Below, one piece after another: positions 1-8,249 of a DNA stretch of 19,322 nt (position 1 is the first letter of the stretch; every line of letters begins with the position of its first letter). The stretch is taken from the NCBI GenBank assembly GCA_027076405.1, contig JALTJN010000256.1:1-19322 (forward strand), in the 5' to 3' direction. Made by a program: the position numbers and the translations under genes. This DNA is from Chromatiales bacterium (lineage in GTDB: Bacteria; Pseudomonadota; Gammaproteobacteria; UBA6429). Below the pieces are notes generated by a model. That model searched no databases. It was not told the DNA's origin and saw nothing but the letters and a program-made list of their open reading frames with translations.

Positions 1-1
1 A

Positions 2-418
2 AACAATGGTATGCCTAGTTATGCAGTGTCACTTTTACAAGACGCACTAAACGAAAAAAGCCTGCCTATAAATGGGACAAAAATAGCAATACTTGGTGTT
101 GCATATAAAAAGAATGTTGATGATGCGCGAGAATCACCATTCTTTGAAATAAAAAAATTATTAAAAAATAAAGGTGCAGAACTTAGTATTTATGATAGTT
201 GGATTACTTCTCAAAACACAGCTGAGTCACTTAAAGATGCGTTGAATGACTGTAAGGCAATTTTTATTGTTACTGATCATGATGATTGTATTAACGAACT
301 TAAAGATGTGAACCTGGATGCTTTTGGGATTGAGGTTGTTATAGATGGACGTAATTGTCTTAGTGCCAGAAAAATTTCTAAACAAGGTATCCTTTATAAC
401 GGGATAGGGCGACGATAG
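2..418 (+). CDS. Nucleotide-sugar 6-dehydrogenase (UDP-HexNAc type), C-terminal part, 5' truncated
   Basis: The reading frame is open from the left edge (Asn-Asn-Gly before the first ATG at 11) and ends at TAG 416-418, so only the last ~139 residues are present and the Met at 11 is internal. The sequence matches the C-terminal UDP-binding domain of the UDP-glucose/GDP-mannose dehydrogenase family: an N-x-x-M-P motif, then a Rossmann-like strand containing ILGVAYKKNVDDARESP, the family's G-x-x-Y-K-x-x-x-D-D-x-R-x-S-P signature. The N-x-x-M-P start is more typical of UDP-GlcNAc/UDP-ManNAc 6-dehydrogenases (WbpA/WecC/TviB group) than of UDP-glucose dehydrogenases. Family members oxidise C6 of a nucleotide sugar to a carboxylate with 2 NAD+, giving a uronic acid donor in the cytoplasm. 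It is probably the upstream member of the operon; the next gene starts 10 nt after its stop. Family is secure; the substrate is inferred, because the catalytic Cys and NAD-binding domains lie outside the window. Confidence 0.88.
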   Translation, partial: NNGMPSYAVSLLQDALNEKSLPINGTKIAILGVAYKKNVDDARESPFFEIKKLLKNKGAELSIYDSWITSQNTAESLKDALNDCKAIFIVTDHDDCINELKDVNLDAFGIEVVIDGRNCLSARKISKQGILYNGIGRR

Positions 419-428
419 TTTAAATAGT

Positions 429-1766
429 ATGCCTAACTTATTTGCCTATCTTGTTCTTATAATATGGCCGTTTATAGCAATAATATTTTATAAACGGTTT
501 TCTGCACTTGAAGCAACTTTCTGGACAATTGTTGGTGGGTTTTTATTGTTGCCTGTAAGTGTTGCCATTGATTTTTCATTTATACCACCAATGAATAAAG
601 AAACTATTGTGGCGCTTTCTACGCTTATTGGTTGTCGTTTTATAAAAAAAATCAAAATAAAACTGCTTCCACCGGATAAGCTAGCACGGTGGTTAGTTAT
701 ATTATTACTGATCACCCAAGTTTTTACAGTATTAAATAACCAGGAGCCTGTTAATTTTATCAGAGGATTATCGTTTTATGATGCGGTTTCAACCATAATA
801 AATCAGTACCTGATACTAATACCCTTTATTCTAGGCTCGCAATTAATTAAAACTAATGAAGATCAGCTTCTGATTTTTAAATTAGTAGTAATTGCAGGGC
901 TAGCCTATTCCTTGCCTATTCTTTTTGAAATAAGAATGAGCCCACAATTACACACATGGATTTATGGTTTTTTCCCACATAGTTTTATCCAACAATACAG
1001 ATACGATGGTTTCAGGCCAGTTGTTTTTCTTGGCCATGGATTAATTGTTGCAATGTTTGTCGCAATTGTACTTGGCACTGCAACGGTACTTATGAAACAA
1101 AAAATAAGAATTTTAAGGCTACCTCCACAGTTAATAGTAGGCTATTTAGTTGTATTATTAGTGCTTTGTAAATCTGCAGGCGCATTTATCCTAGGACTGT
1201 TTCTTTTTGTTGCAATTACATGGGTACCAGTCAGCATGTTAAAACGTGCTTCGTTATTTCTGGTAGCTATATTTATGCTCTACCCATTACTGTCAATATT
1301 TGACCTTTTTCCACATGACCAACTGCTTCAGTTTATCAGTAGCTATGATGCTGAACGAGCAGAATCACTTGCCTATCGATTCAATAATGAACACCTACTA
1401 TTGCTGCATGCAAAAGAAAAGCTGATAACAGGTTGGGGGGTATGGGGTCGAAACAGACTTGATGGTGTGGCAACAGATGGATACTGGATAATCTTCCTCG
1501 GACAATTTGGTCTAGTGGGCTTTGTTTCTCTGTTTGGGTTGATCGCATTGAGTATATGGAAAGCCATTAAAGCCAGTTCGCTAATAGAGAATCGTGATAG
1601 CAGGAAATTGCTCCTTTACTACGCGTTAATTGTAGCTGTTATGTTGATAGATCAACTGCCCAATGCATCCCTATCTGCCTGGATGTTGCTTATAATTGGA
1701 GGGGCATTAGGGAGAGCAAATAAAATAAAGTACGAATATATCCACCGGCAGAAAGTGGCTATATGA
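429..1766 (+). CDS. Wzy/O-antigen ligase-like polytopic membrane protein (probable polysaccharide polymerase)
   Basis: This 445-residue protein is mostly hydrophobic, with about ten to twelve predicted membrane segments beginning at residue 4. One larger polar loop follows the middle segments (about residues 300-355), as in Wzy and WaaL-type proteins. The loop and the next segment carry a W-G-x-W-G-R motif and a T-D-G-x-W stretch close to 'lGxfGlvGf', which I associate with the O-antigen ligase/polymerase-like family of EPS loci. A second conserved-looking stretch around residues 178-205 contains GFFPHSF and GFRPVVFLGHGL. The likely role is block polymerisation of undecaprenyl-linked repeat units at the periplasmic face of the inner membrane. 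No convincing Shine-Dalgarno precedes ATG 429, so translation may depend on the upstream gene. A ligase rather than a polymerase cannot be excluded: these families share fold and have poor sequence signatures. Confidence 0.75.
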   Translation: MPNLFAYLVLIIWPFIAIIFYKRFSALEATFWTIVGGFLLLPVSVAIDFSFIPPMNKETIVALSTLIGCRFIKKIKIKLLPPDKLARWLVILLLITQVFTVLNNQEPVNFIRGLSFYDAVSTIINQYLILIPFILGSQLIKTNEDQLLIFKLVVIAGLAYSLPILFEIRMSPQLHTWIYGFFPHSFIQQYRYDGFRPVVFLGHGLIVAMFVAIVLGTATVLMKQKIRILRLPPQLIVGYLVVLLVLCKSAGAFILGLFLFVAITWVPVSMLKRASLFLVAIFMLYPLLSIFDLFPHDQLLQFISSYDAERAESLAYRFNNEHLLLLHAKEKLITGWGVWGRNRLDGVATDGYWIIFLGQFGLVGFVSLFGLIALSIWKAIKASSLIENRDSRKLLLYYALIVAVMLIDQLPNASLSAWMLLIIGGALGRANKIKYEYIHRQKVAI

Positions 1767-1796
1767 TTTCTGATACTAGAAATTGATATAATTATT

Positions 1797-2789
1797 ATGA
1801 ATGATATTTCAATAATTGTTATTGGCTTAAATGAAGAGAAAAACCTCAAACAATGTCTTGAGTCGGTCACTGCTGCAAGCCTGTCAGATGAAGTAAATAC
1901 CGAGGTGGTTTATGTCGATAGCGGTTCAACTGATAACAGTATTGCTATAGCCAAATCGTTTCCTAAAGTAAAAGTGATCATGTTAGATGATCCTCAGCCT
2001 AGTGCGGCAAAAGGGCGGAATCTTGGTGCCTCAGTAACAAAAGCCGAATATATTCAGTTTATTGATGGCGATAGTGTACTTGATAAAGACTGGCTCACTA
2101 AAGCATTGGCCAGATTAAAGGCTGATAATTCAATAGCCGTTGTGTTTGGTGCAATTGAGGAAGTGGGAAATAAAAATAATATCTATGCAAAAGTGTGTCA
2201 TTTCGACTGGTATACCCCCGCTGGCGACTATCGTTTGTGTGGCGGAAATGCAATGTGGCGCAGAGATGTTTTTATGCAGTCAGGTGGTTTTGACTCAATG
2301 CTTATTGCGGGTGAAGAACCTGACCTTTGTTATAAAGTCCGTCAGAATGGTCACCGTATAGTGTGTATTGATGCGCCAATGGTTAAACACGATCTTGATA
2401 TGAATTCTTTTAAGCAATACTGGCTCAGATCAGTGCGTTCTGGGTATGCTTATTCAGTTATTGCCATGCGATTTATCAACAAGAAAGAAAAATTGTGGCT
2501 CAAAGAGATGCTGCGTAACTTTCTTGATCCCATTGTCTGGTTTGCGATTATCTTAATCGGATTCGTAGTAGGTTGGTTACCTTCTTTGTTGTTATTGCTG
2601 GCTTTTGTTAGTTACAGAACATCGAGAGTTGTAAAAAATGTCAGGCCTCGTGCTGAAAACGCTGGCGAAGCGCTTTTATATGGTTTGCATACCCAGTTTT
2701 CCAGAATTCCACTATCAGTAGGGCAGCTCAGAGGTCTTGTTGACGTGTTCTCTAAAAAATGGGCCATTAAGAAAGAGAGAAATTTATAA
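1797..2789 (+). CDS. Glycosyltransferase family 2 with C-terminal membrane segments
   Basis: The 330-residue protein begins with the GT-A fold hallmark of GT2 enzymes: ISIIVIGLNEEKNL (4-17), VVYVDSGSTDNS (37-48), AKGRNLGA (71-78) and the metal-binding D-x-D at D90-G-D92. An acidic G-E-E-P-D-L-C-Y-K motif (172-180) sits where the catalytic base of inverting GT2 enzymes is found. Residues about 245-275 form one or two hydrophobic segments, so the enzyme is probably anchored to the inner membrane with its active site in the cytoplasm. It should transfer a sugar from a nucleotide donor to the growing lipid-linked repeat unit; donor and linkage cannot be read from sequence. Its stop overlaps the next start by one base (TAATG). 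No good Shine-Dalgarno is seen before ATG 1797, 30 nt after the preceding stop. Confidence 0.88.
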   Translation: MNDISIIVIGLNEEKNLKQCLESVTAASLSDEVNTEVVYVDSGSTDNSIAIAKSFPKVKVIMLDDPQPSAAKGRNLGASVTKAEYIQFIDGDSVLDKDWLTKALARLKADNSIAVVFGAIEEVGNKNNIYAKVCHFDWYTPAGDYRLCGGNAMWRRDVFMQSGGFDSMLIAGEEPDLCYKVRQNGHRIVCIDAPMVKHDLDMNSFKQYWLRSVRSGYAYSVIAMRFINKKEKLWLKEMLRNFLDPIVWFAIILIGFVVGWLPSLLLLLAFVSYRTSRVVKNVRPRAENAGEALLYGLHTQFSRIPLSVGQLRGLVDVFSKKWAIKKERNL

Positions 2790-4624
2790 TGGCAGGAATA
2801 ATTGGCTATTATGATCCCGATGGAGTGCTGGCGCCAGATACATTAACTATCATGGCGAAAGCGCAATTTCATAAAAACTCGTATCACTATCTTTCTGTTA
2901 TAAGAGAGTGGGGAGCAATTGGTCTGGTAGATGAAAGCACCACGGGACACTCGAATCTTGTATCCTCAGAGGCAGCTAAATCATCTTTTGCATATAGAGG
3001 TGATTTTCAGAATATAGATCACACTGATTTAATTGCATCTCTGATAAATGCAGACCTCTCAGTTAATGAAAATAATTTGAACAAGGTGAATGGCCATTTT
3101 GCAGGCGCCTTTCTGCATGAAAAAAACAGAACTATTCAGCTTATTACTGATCGGCATGGTCTTTACCCGTTATACATCGCATACTATAAATCTGCTTTAC
3201 TGTTTTCATCGGAACAAAAATCAATCCTCGCAACAGGTGTTATAGCACCGCAACTGGATCAAACGGCTGTAAGCCTTGTGTTAACAATTGGTGAAGTATG
3301 TGGTGATAGAACTCTTTTTAGCGATATAAAAACAATACCATCTGCAACCGTTATAACTGCCAGCACAACAGGAATAAGTGCCAAAAAATATTGGCAATAC
3401 ATATATAAAGAAGATAAATTATTAGATTGGCAAGATTCAGTTAATAATGTAAGTAATGCGTTAAATGATTCATTGTTGCAAATTTGCCAGCGTAATAAAC
3501 AACTTGGAGTACCACTGAGTGGTGGGCTGGATTCGCGTTTATTGTTATCCCTTGCAAGCAAGCATTCAAAAACCAGCAGCTATACGTGGGGTGTAGAACA
3601 CTCAAAAGACGTCATTATTGCCAGAAAGGTCGCACAAAGGCTAGGGGTTAATCATAATGAAATTTTCGTTAATGGTGATTACCTGGAAACACAGGCAGCA
3701 AAAGGTGTCTGGTTAACAGAAGGGCTTACATCAGTCACAAATTTCCATGTTTTACCTCATGTGGATCGTGTCGCAATGGACAATCATGTTATTCTTGACG
3801 GTCTGGCGGGTGATGCAATATTAGGCGGGAGTTTTATTAATGATGCATGGCTAACCGAGCAGAATGTGGCTAGATCTGCACAGCAGATATGGAACTGGCG
3901 TTATCGTGGCTGGATGGGTGAGCAGGGGACCGACATGCTCAGCGAATTTAGTGACAACGCTAAAAGTGAGTTTGTGTCTATCTACCAGAATAGTCCTGGT
4001 GATACCCCCATGGATAAGGCAATGGCGTTTTTAATTGATAATCGCGTTCGCCGTAACTCAATCTGTGGCACAGAGATTTTACGTTCACAACTGGGGACCT
4101 ATCACCCATTTTTCGACAATAATGTTATTGATGCAACACGCGTCCTTCCGCACCAATGGCGGCGCAGACATAAATTCTACCTGTCGGTTCTTAAACAGCT
4201 ATCGCCCGAGGCAGCAAGTATTATCTGGGATAGAACTGCACTACCGGTATCAGTGCCATACTGGCTAACATGGTCCTCATTGGCGGCACATAAAGTGCTG
4301 ACGCAGGGGTTAAATAAACTGCATATAAAACTAAATATGTTTAGCAAAAACCCAAGTCCGTTTGCTGACTGGTTTAGAACTAACCTGAAAGATTACGTAT
4401 ATGGGCTGTTACTAGATGAGGCAACGCTCAATCGTGGACTTGTACCTAGAGAAATAATAGTCAATTCAGTGATAGGCCACATGAACAACAGGTTTGATGC
4501 AAGCCTGTTTATAGGCAGCCTGATAAGACTTGAATTATTTGCGCGCTTATATATTGATGATCTGGATACGACAATTGATACGTTTTCATGTATGCCTGAC
4601 AACCAGAAAAGGGCTAAAAAATGA
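2789..4624 (+). CDS. Asparagine-synthetase (AsnB)-like amidotransferase/amide ligase lacking the catalytic Cys2
   Basis: The 611-residue protein has the two-domain layout of glutamine-dependent asparagine synthetases. The N-terminal class II glutaminase-like domain (about 1-200) keeps D-R-H-G-L-Y-P-L-Y and a terminal S-S-E-Q-K-S. The C-terminal synthetase domain carries the ATP-binding PP-loop SGGLDS at 244-249 and D-G-L-A-G-D-A-I-L-G-G at 337-347, related to the usual DGxGxDExFxGY. The start is well fixed: it overlaps the preceding stop by one base and a purine-rich AGAGAG stretch lies just upstream. Starting there, the protein reads M-A-G-I-I-G, where canonical enzymes read M-C-G-I-x-G. The N-terminal nucleophile needed for glutamine hydrolysis is therefore Ala. 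Known homologues in polysaccharide loci amidate uronic acids. A Cys-less enzyme, like beta-lactam synthetases, would have to use free ammonia or another amine. An uronic-acid-modifying role fits the dehydrogenase at the left edge but is inference. Confidence 0.85.
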   Translation: MAGIIGYYDPDGVLAPDTLTIMAKAQFHKNSYHYLSVIREWGAIGLVDESTTGHSNLVSSEAAKSSFAYRGDFQNIDHTDLIASLINADLSVNENNLNKVNGHFAGAFLHEKNRTIQLITDRHGLYPLYIAYYKSALLFSSEQKSILATGVIAPQLDQTAVSLVLTIGEVCGDRTLFSDIKTIPSATVITASTTGISAKKYWQYIYKEDKLLDWQDSVNNVSNALNDSLLQICQRNKQLGVPLSGGLDSRLLLSLASKHSKTSSYTWGVEHSKDVIIARKVAQRLGVNHNEIFVNGDYLETQAAKGVWLTEGLTSVTNFHVLPHVDRVAMDNHVILDGLAGDAILGGSFINDAWLTEQNVARSAQQIWNWRYRGWMGEQGTDMLSEFSDNAKSEFVSIYQNSPGDTPMDKAMAFLIDNRVRRNSICGTEILRSQLGTYHPFFDNNVIDATRVLPHQWRRRHKFYLSVLKQLSPEAASIIWDRTALPVSVPYWLTWSSLAAHKVLTQGLNKLHIKLNMFSKNPSPFADWFRTNLKDYVYGLLLDEATLNRGLVPREIIVNSVIGHMNNRFDASLFIGSLIRLELFARLYIDDLDTTIDTFSCMPDNQKRAKK

Positions 4625-5214
4625 AACATACTATTTTAAACATACTCGCATTTGTTCCTGAGTTACTGTATCGAATAACCGCCGGTATTCGCCACAATTT
4701 CAACCGACTTGTTTATTTAGCCTATTTACGTTCAAGAACAGATAAAACCGCCATTGTGCCAGCTACAACACAACTGGATGGTAAGGTAGAGGCTGTAAAA
4801 GACACAAATATTGTGCTTGGTGACTATTGCCGGCTGGGAAAAGATGTTTTTTTTGAAACAGAGGGTAACGCACAAATAAAACTGGGTAATAATGTCCGCA
4901 TTAATACAGGCTGTTTTATTGTGGCACATTCAAATATTGAGATAGGTAATGATTGTTTAATTGGTGAATATTCAAGTATTCGTGATGCCGATCATGGTGT
5001 GGCGAAACAGGCATTAACCCGATGCCAGCCGCACAGGGCTGAAGCCATTGTAATTGAGGATAATGTCTGGATTGGCAGAGGCGCTGTTATCTTAAAAGGG
5101 GTCAGGATTGGCGTCGGATCGGTGGTGGCGGCAAATAGTGTCGTTACACATAATGTCGCGCCACATACTATTGTTGCCGGTTCGCCTGCACGGTTGATAA
5201 GAGATATTAGTTAA
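4621..5214 (+). CDS. Hexapeptide-repeat (left-handed beta-helix) acyltransferase, probable sugar O-acetyltransferase
   Basis: The 197-residue protein shows isoleucine/valine-spaced hexapeptide repeats from about residue 62 to 185 (for example IEIGNDCLIGEYSSI at 106-120 and VWIGRGAVILKGVRIG at 149-164). It ends with the A-G-S-P-A-R-L-I motif typical of the LacA/NodL/WcaF acetyltransferase group. His125 in D-A-D-H-G is at the position expected for the catalytic histidine of the family. The first ~40 residues are amphipathic and basic, possibly a membrane-contacting region. The family transfers acetyl, less often another acyl group, from acyl-CoA to a sugar hydroxyl or amine in the cytoplasm, so this gene probably decorates the repeat unit or a nucleotide sugar. 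It overlaps the preceding gene by 4 nt (ATGA), indicating coupled translation. Acetyl as donor group and the acceptor are inferred. Confidence 0.85.
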   Translation: MKHTILNILAFVPELLYRITAGIRHNFNRLVYLAYLRSRTDKTAIVPATTQLDGKVEAVKDTNIVLGDYCRLGKDVFFETEGNAQIKLGNNVRINTGCFIVAHSNIEIGNDCLIGEYSSIRDADHGVAKQALTRCQPHRAEAIVIEDNVWIGRGAVILKGVRIGVGSVVAANSVVTHNVAPHTIVAGSPARLIRDIS

Positions 5215-5223
5215 GTAAATGTA

Positions 5224-6180
5224 ATGAACGATCTTGCGATTATAATAATAAATTATCGAACTCCCGGCATGACGATAGAATGCCTTGAAACAGTCTTGCC
5301 CGAAATACAGAGTATGTCATCAAAGGTTATCATTGTAGATAATGCTTCGGGTGATGACTCAATAGAACAGCTTAATAATTGGTGTGCTAAAAACGATCAC
5401 AGTTTATATGTCAGCATTATTGCTTCAACGCGAAATCTTGGTTTTTCAGGCGGAAACAATCTTGGAATAAATGCCATTGAGGCTAAATTTTACCTGTTAT
5501 TAAATTCAGACACCTTACTACGCGAAAACGCGATAAAAGCGCTTCTTAATTACGCGCAGTCAAATCCGCATGCAGGTCTGGTTAGCCCTGGGCTTGAAGG
5601 AACAGACGGGGTTGCCCAGGAAGGCTGCTTTAATACAATAAGCCCTGTTAGTGAATTTTTATTCGCTGCACGTACTGGGTTTATTTACAGAATGCTATCA
5701 AGGTTTGTTATTCCTGTGCCGGTCACTGATGTCATTACCATGCCTGAGTGGACAAGTTTTGCCTGTGTACTCATTCGCAAACAAGTGTTTGATGGTGTCG
5801 GATTGCTTGATGATGGCTTTTTTATGTATTTTGAAGATGCTGAATTCTGCTATAGAGCAAGAAAGGCTGGCTGGGAGATTGTTAACATACCCAGCGCGCA
5901 TGTTGTTCACCTGGGTGGAATGAGTTCAACCTTGAATACTGATGCGAAATTATATAAACGCCCACCACGTTACCTATATGAGTCAAGAACACGTTATTTT
6001 TATCTTTTGTACGGGCGTAGCGGGTTATTGGCAGCAAATATAATGTGGTATATGGGGCGACTTATATCCAAAACAATACAATTAACAGGTAGAACAAATA
6101 AGGCGCTTCCTGAAAAACAGTGGCGTGACATCTGGATAAATTTCATGGATCCGCTTCAGGGTAAGCGTGCAAAATCATGA
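5224..6180 (+). CDS. Glycosyltransferase family 2, rhamnosyltransferase (WbbL)-like
   Basis: This 318-residue GT2 enzyme has LAIIIINYRTPGMTIECL at the N-terminus, VIIVDNASGDDS (35-46), NLGFSGGNNLGI (71-82) and a metal-binding N-S-D (94-96) after YLLL. A strongly conserved Y-F-E-D-A-E-F-C-Y-R (202-211) is followed by A-G-W. The NLGFxGGNN and FxEDxDxxxR pair is typical of the WbbL/RfbN group, whose characterised members transfer rhamnose or another deoxyhexose from dTDP/GDP donors. No dTDP-rhamnose biosynthesis genes lie in this window, so rhamnose is only one possibility. A hydrophobic stretch around residues 262-282 may be an interfacial helix. The gene starts 9 nt after the acyltransferase stop and ends overlapping the next start by 4 nt. 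Family is certain; donor unresolved. Confidence 0.88.
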   Translation: MNDLAIIIINYRTPGMTIECLETVLPEIQSMSSKVIIVDNASGDDSIEQLNNWCAKNDHSLYVSIIASTRNLGFSGGNNLGINAIEAKFYLLLNSDTLLRENAIKALLNYAQSNPHAGLVSPGLEGTDGVAQEGCFNTISPVSEFLFAARTGFIYRMLSRFVIPVPVTDVITMPEWTSFACVLIRKQVFDGVGLLDDGFFMYFEDAEFCYRARKAGWEIVNIPSAHVVHLGGMSSTLNTDAKLYKRPPRYLYESRTRYFYLLYGRSGLLAANIMWYMGRLISKTIQLTGRTNKALPEKQWRDIWINFMDPLQGKRAKS

Positions 6181-7286
6181 ATGAAGCTAATATTATGCGC
6201 AATGTTTATTGTTTGCTTGGGCTACCTTTTGATATTGTGACCGGTGAGCAAACAGTTGCTATTATACATGATGCTATATCGAATAAAAAACGCTGTTTCC
6301 TCTCAACACCCAATACGAATTTTCTTATTGCAAGTCAGCAAGACAGTGCGTTCAGAGATTCTGTGATCAATAGTCATTTAAGTATTGCAGACGGTAAACC
6401 CATTGTCTGGATAGCGCGATTATTGAATATTCCAATCCCTGAGCGTGTCGCTGGATCCGACCTTATTGAAGACTTAATTGAGAATAAAAATAAGATGAAT
6501 CCAATAAAGGTTTTTTTCTTTGGTGGAGAGAATGGTGTAGCTGAGAGCGCCTGTAAAAAATTAACTGTAAAACAGTCTGGGCTTGTATGTGCAGGAAGCA
6601 TGAACCCCGGTTTCGTTTCAGTCGAAAAAATGAGTACAGATACAATTATTTCTACAATAAACGAGGCAAAACCGGATTTTATTATCGTGTCACTTGGCGC
6701 AAAAAAAGGCCAGACATGGATTCAGAAGAACATAAACAGGCTCAATGCCCCCGTTATTAGCCATCTTGGCGCGGTGGTTAATTTTATTGCAGGTACTGTG
6801 CAACGCTCGCCTGTATTGTTACGTAAACTTGGTCTTGAATGGGTATGGCGAATCAAGGAAGAGCCAGCACTCTGGTGCAGGTATTTATCAGATGGCATGG
6901 CTTTATCAGGCCTGCTTGTTTTCAGGGTCTTGCCACTGTCATTACTTCTGTTCAGGCACAGGGTAAAATGCCAGCAGGGCATTGAGTTAGAATTAACACA
7001 TTCAGGTGATGCACTCTATGTTTATCTTAACGGGTTTTTAGGACTAAAAAACAATGATGAAATCAATACGGCGCTGATAAAAGCCGCCAATTCCTCATCT
7101 GATGTGACGATTGTTATCAAAGAGGGCAGTTATCCTGATGCAACATTTATAGCAAAACTGCAATTGCTGGGTGCAATGATTAACAATAATGGCCATTGTC
7201 TTCGGGTCGTATCAGAATCGTCGCTGGCCACGAAAATCTTCCGTTATAATTGTTGTGAATATTTGCTTGAATCGGGGCAGGGATAA
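6177..7286 (+). CDS. WecG/TagA/CpsF-family (GT26) glycosyltransferase fused to a C-terminal STAS-like domain
   Basis: The 369-residue protein contains a GT26 domain at about 8-245. Its landmarks are S-T-P-N-T-N-F (43-49), A-D-G-K-P-I-V-W (71-78, with the presumed catalytic Asp72), E-R-V-A-G-S-D-L (89-96), F-F-G-G-E-N-G (114-120) and the terminal G-L-E-W-V-W-R then E-E-P (219-230). Family members transfer ManNAc, ManNAcA or glucose to a polyprenyl-linked acceptor at the inner membrane. The usual GxPxQExW motif appears here as G-A-K-K-G-Q-T-W (174-181), an unusual change. After a hydrophobic/basic segment (about 243-263), residues about 269-366 read like a STAS domain: beta strand LYVYLNGFLG, a central ATFIAKLQLLGAM helix region and NNNGHCLRVVSE. 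The normal D-S-x-G phosphorylation motif is absent. I see no stop or frameshift between the halves, so this is a real fusion. It overlaps its upstream neighbour by 4 nt. The GT26 call is firm; the STAS call is fold-level pattern recognition. Confidence 0.82.
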   Translation: MNEANIMRNVYCLLGLPFDIVTGEQTVAIIHDAISNKKRCFLSTPNTNFLIASQQDSAFRDSVINSHLSIADGKPIVWIARLLNIPIPERVAGSDLIEDLIENKNKMNPIKVFFFGGENGVAESACKKLTVKQSGLVCAGSMNPGFVSVEKMSTDTIISTINEAKPDFIIVSLGAKKGQTWIQKNINRLNAPVISHLGAVVNFIAGTVQRSPVLLRKLGLEWVWRIKEEPALWCRYLSDGMALSGLLVFRVLPLSLLLFRHRVKCQQGIELELTHSGDALYVYLNGFLGLKNNDEINTALIKAANSSSDVTIVIKEGSYPDATFIAKLQLLGAMINNNGHCLRVVSESSLATKIFRYNCCEYLLESGQG

Positions 7287-7292
7287 GTACAG

Positions 7293-8249
7293 ATGAAAGA
7301 TAACTATTTAATAATATCGCCATGCCGTAACGAAGAAAAGTTTATGCAAAAAACGCTTGATTCAGTTTGCGCCCAAACGGTATTGCCTGACCTGTGGATT
7401 ATCGTTGATGATGGCTCAACGGATAAAACGTCTGAAATTCTAGGAGACTATGCTAAAAAGTACGACTTTATTAAAGTAGTGCGGCGTGATAACCGTGGCC
7501 ATCGAAAAGTCGGTGCTGGGGTGATTGAAGCATTCTATGTCGGACTGAAGCAAGTAGCCATTGATGATTATGAGTATTTGTGCAAACTGGATCTTGACCT
7601 GATTTTACCCGAAAAATATTTTCAATTATTGATTGAAAAAATGCACAGCAACCCACGATTTGGTGCGGTGAGTGGAAAGCCTTATTACTACGCAGAAGGT
7701 GATTCCGGAACACTTATCAGTGAAGGCTGTGGCGATGAAAATGCTATTGGCGCATCTAAATTTTATAGAACAACCTGTTTTAAACAAATTGGTGGATTCA
7801 TTAAACAGGTTATGTGGGATGGCATCGATGGGCATCGCTGCCGCATGTTAGGCTGGATCGCAATAAGTTGGGATGAACCAGCGATTCGTTTTGTTCATCT
7901 AAGACCAATGGGCTCCAGCCAGAAAAACATTCTTACCGGGCGCATGCGGCATGGGTTTGGTCAGTATTTTATGGGTTCAAGTTTTATCTATATGACGGTT
8001 GCGGCGACCTACAGAATGTTTTTTCATCATCCTTTTTTGCTTGGTGGCATGGCAATGTGGTGGGGATATGTAAAAAGCGCTATCACTGGCGTAGATCGTT
8101 TTGATGATATGAAATTTAGAACCTTTTTAAGGCGTTATCAGTGGAATTGTCTGTTTAAGGGTAAAAAAGCCGCAACACGTGCATTGAATGAACAACAAAA
8201 GGCCGACTGGGATCCTGAAAAACCAGGTTTCTCACTCCCGGAATATTGA
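7293..8249 (+). CDS. Glycosyltransferase family 2
   Basis: The 318-residue protein shows YLIISPCRNEEKF (5-17), a V-D-D-G-S-T-D-K-T motif (38-46) for nucleotide binding, and K-L-D-L-D-L (98-103), in which D100 and D102 form the metal-binding D-x-D. W-D-G-I-D-G-H (175-181) lies in the acceptor/catalytic region. Unlike the two other GT2 enzymes in the operon, it has an S-C-P-R-N-E-E type N-terminus resembling dolichol-phosphate-mannose-synthase-like and EPS GT2 enzymes. Only a weakly hydrophobic segment (about 244-262) could touch the membrane. A good Shine-Dalgarno (AGGGA, 7279-7283) overlaps the end of the preceding gene and lies 9 nt from ATG 7293, supporting the start. Donor and linkage cannot be deduced. 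Confidence 0.87.
   Translation: MKDNYLIISPCRNEEKFMQKTLDSVCAQTVLPDLWIIVDDGSTDKTSEILGDYAKKYDFIKVVRRDNRGHRKVGAGVIEAFYVGLKQVAIDDYEYLCKLDLDLILPEKYFQLLIEKMHSNPRFGAVSGKPYYYAEGDSGTLISEGCGDENAIGASKFYRTTCFKQIGGFIKQVMWDGIDGHRCRMLGWIAISWDEPAIRFVHLRPMGSSQKNILTGRMRHGFGQYFMGSSFIYMTVAATYRMFFHHPFLLGGMAMWWGYVKSAITGVDRFDDMKFRTFLRRYQWNCLFKGKKAATRALNEQQKADWDPEKPGFSLPEY

Noticed and set aside
1784..1792. TGATATAAT, a perfect extended -10 box just before the GT2 gene
   Set aside because: The predicted transcript start would fall inside the ATG at 1797, leaving no leader or an incomplete start codon, and no -35 is visible; in A+T-rich sequence this is likely chance.
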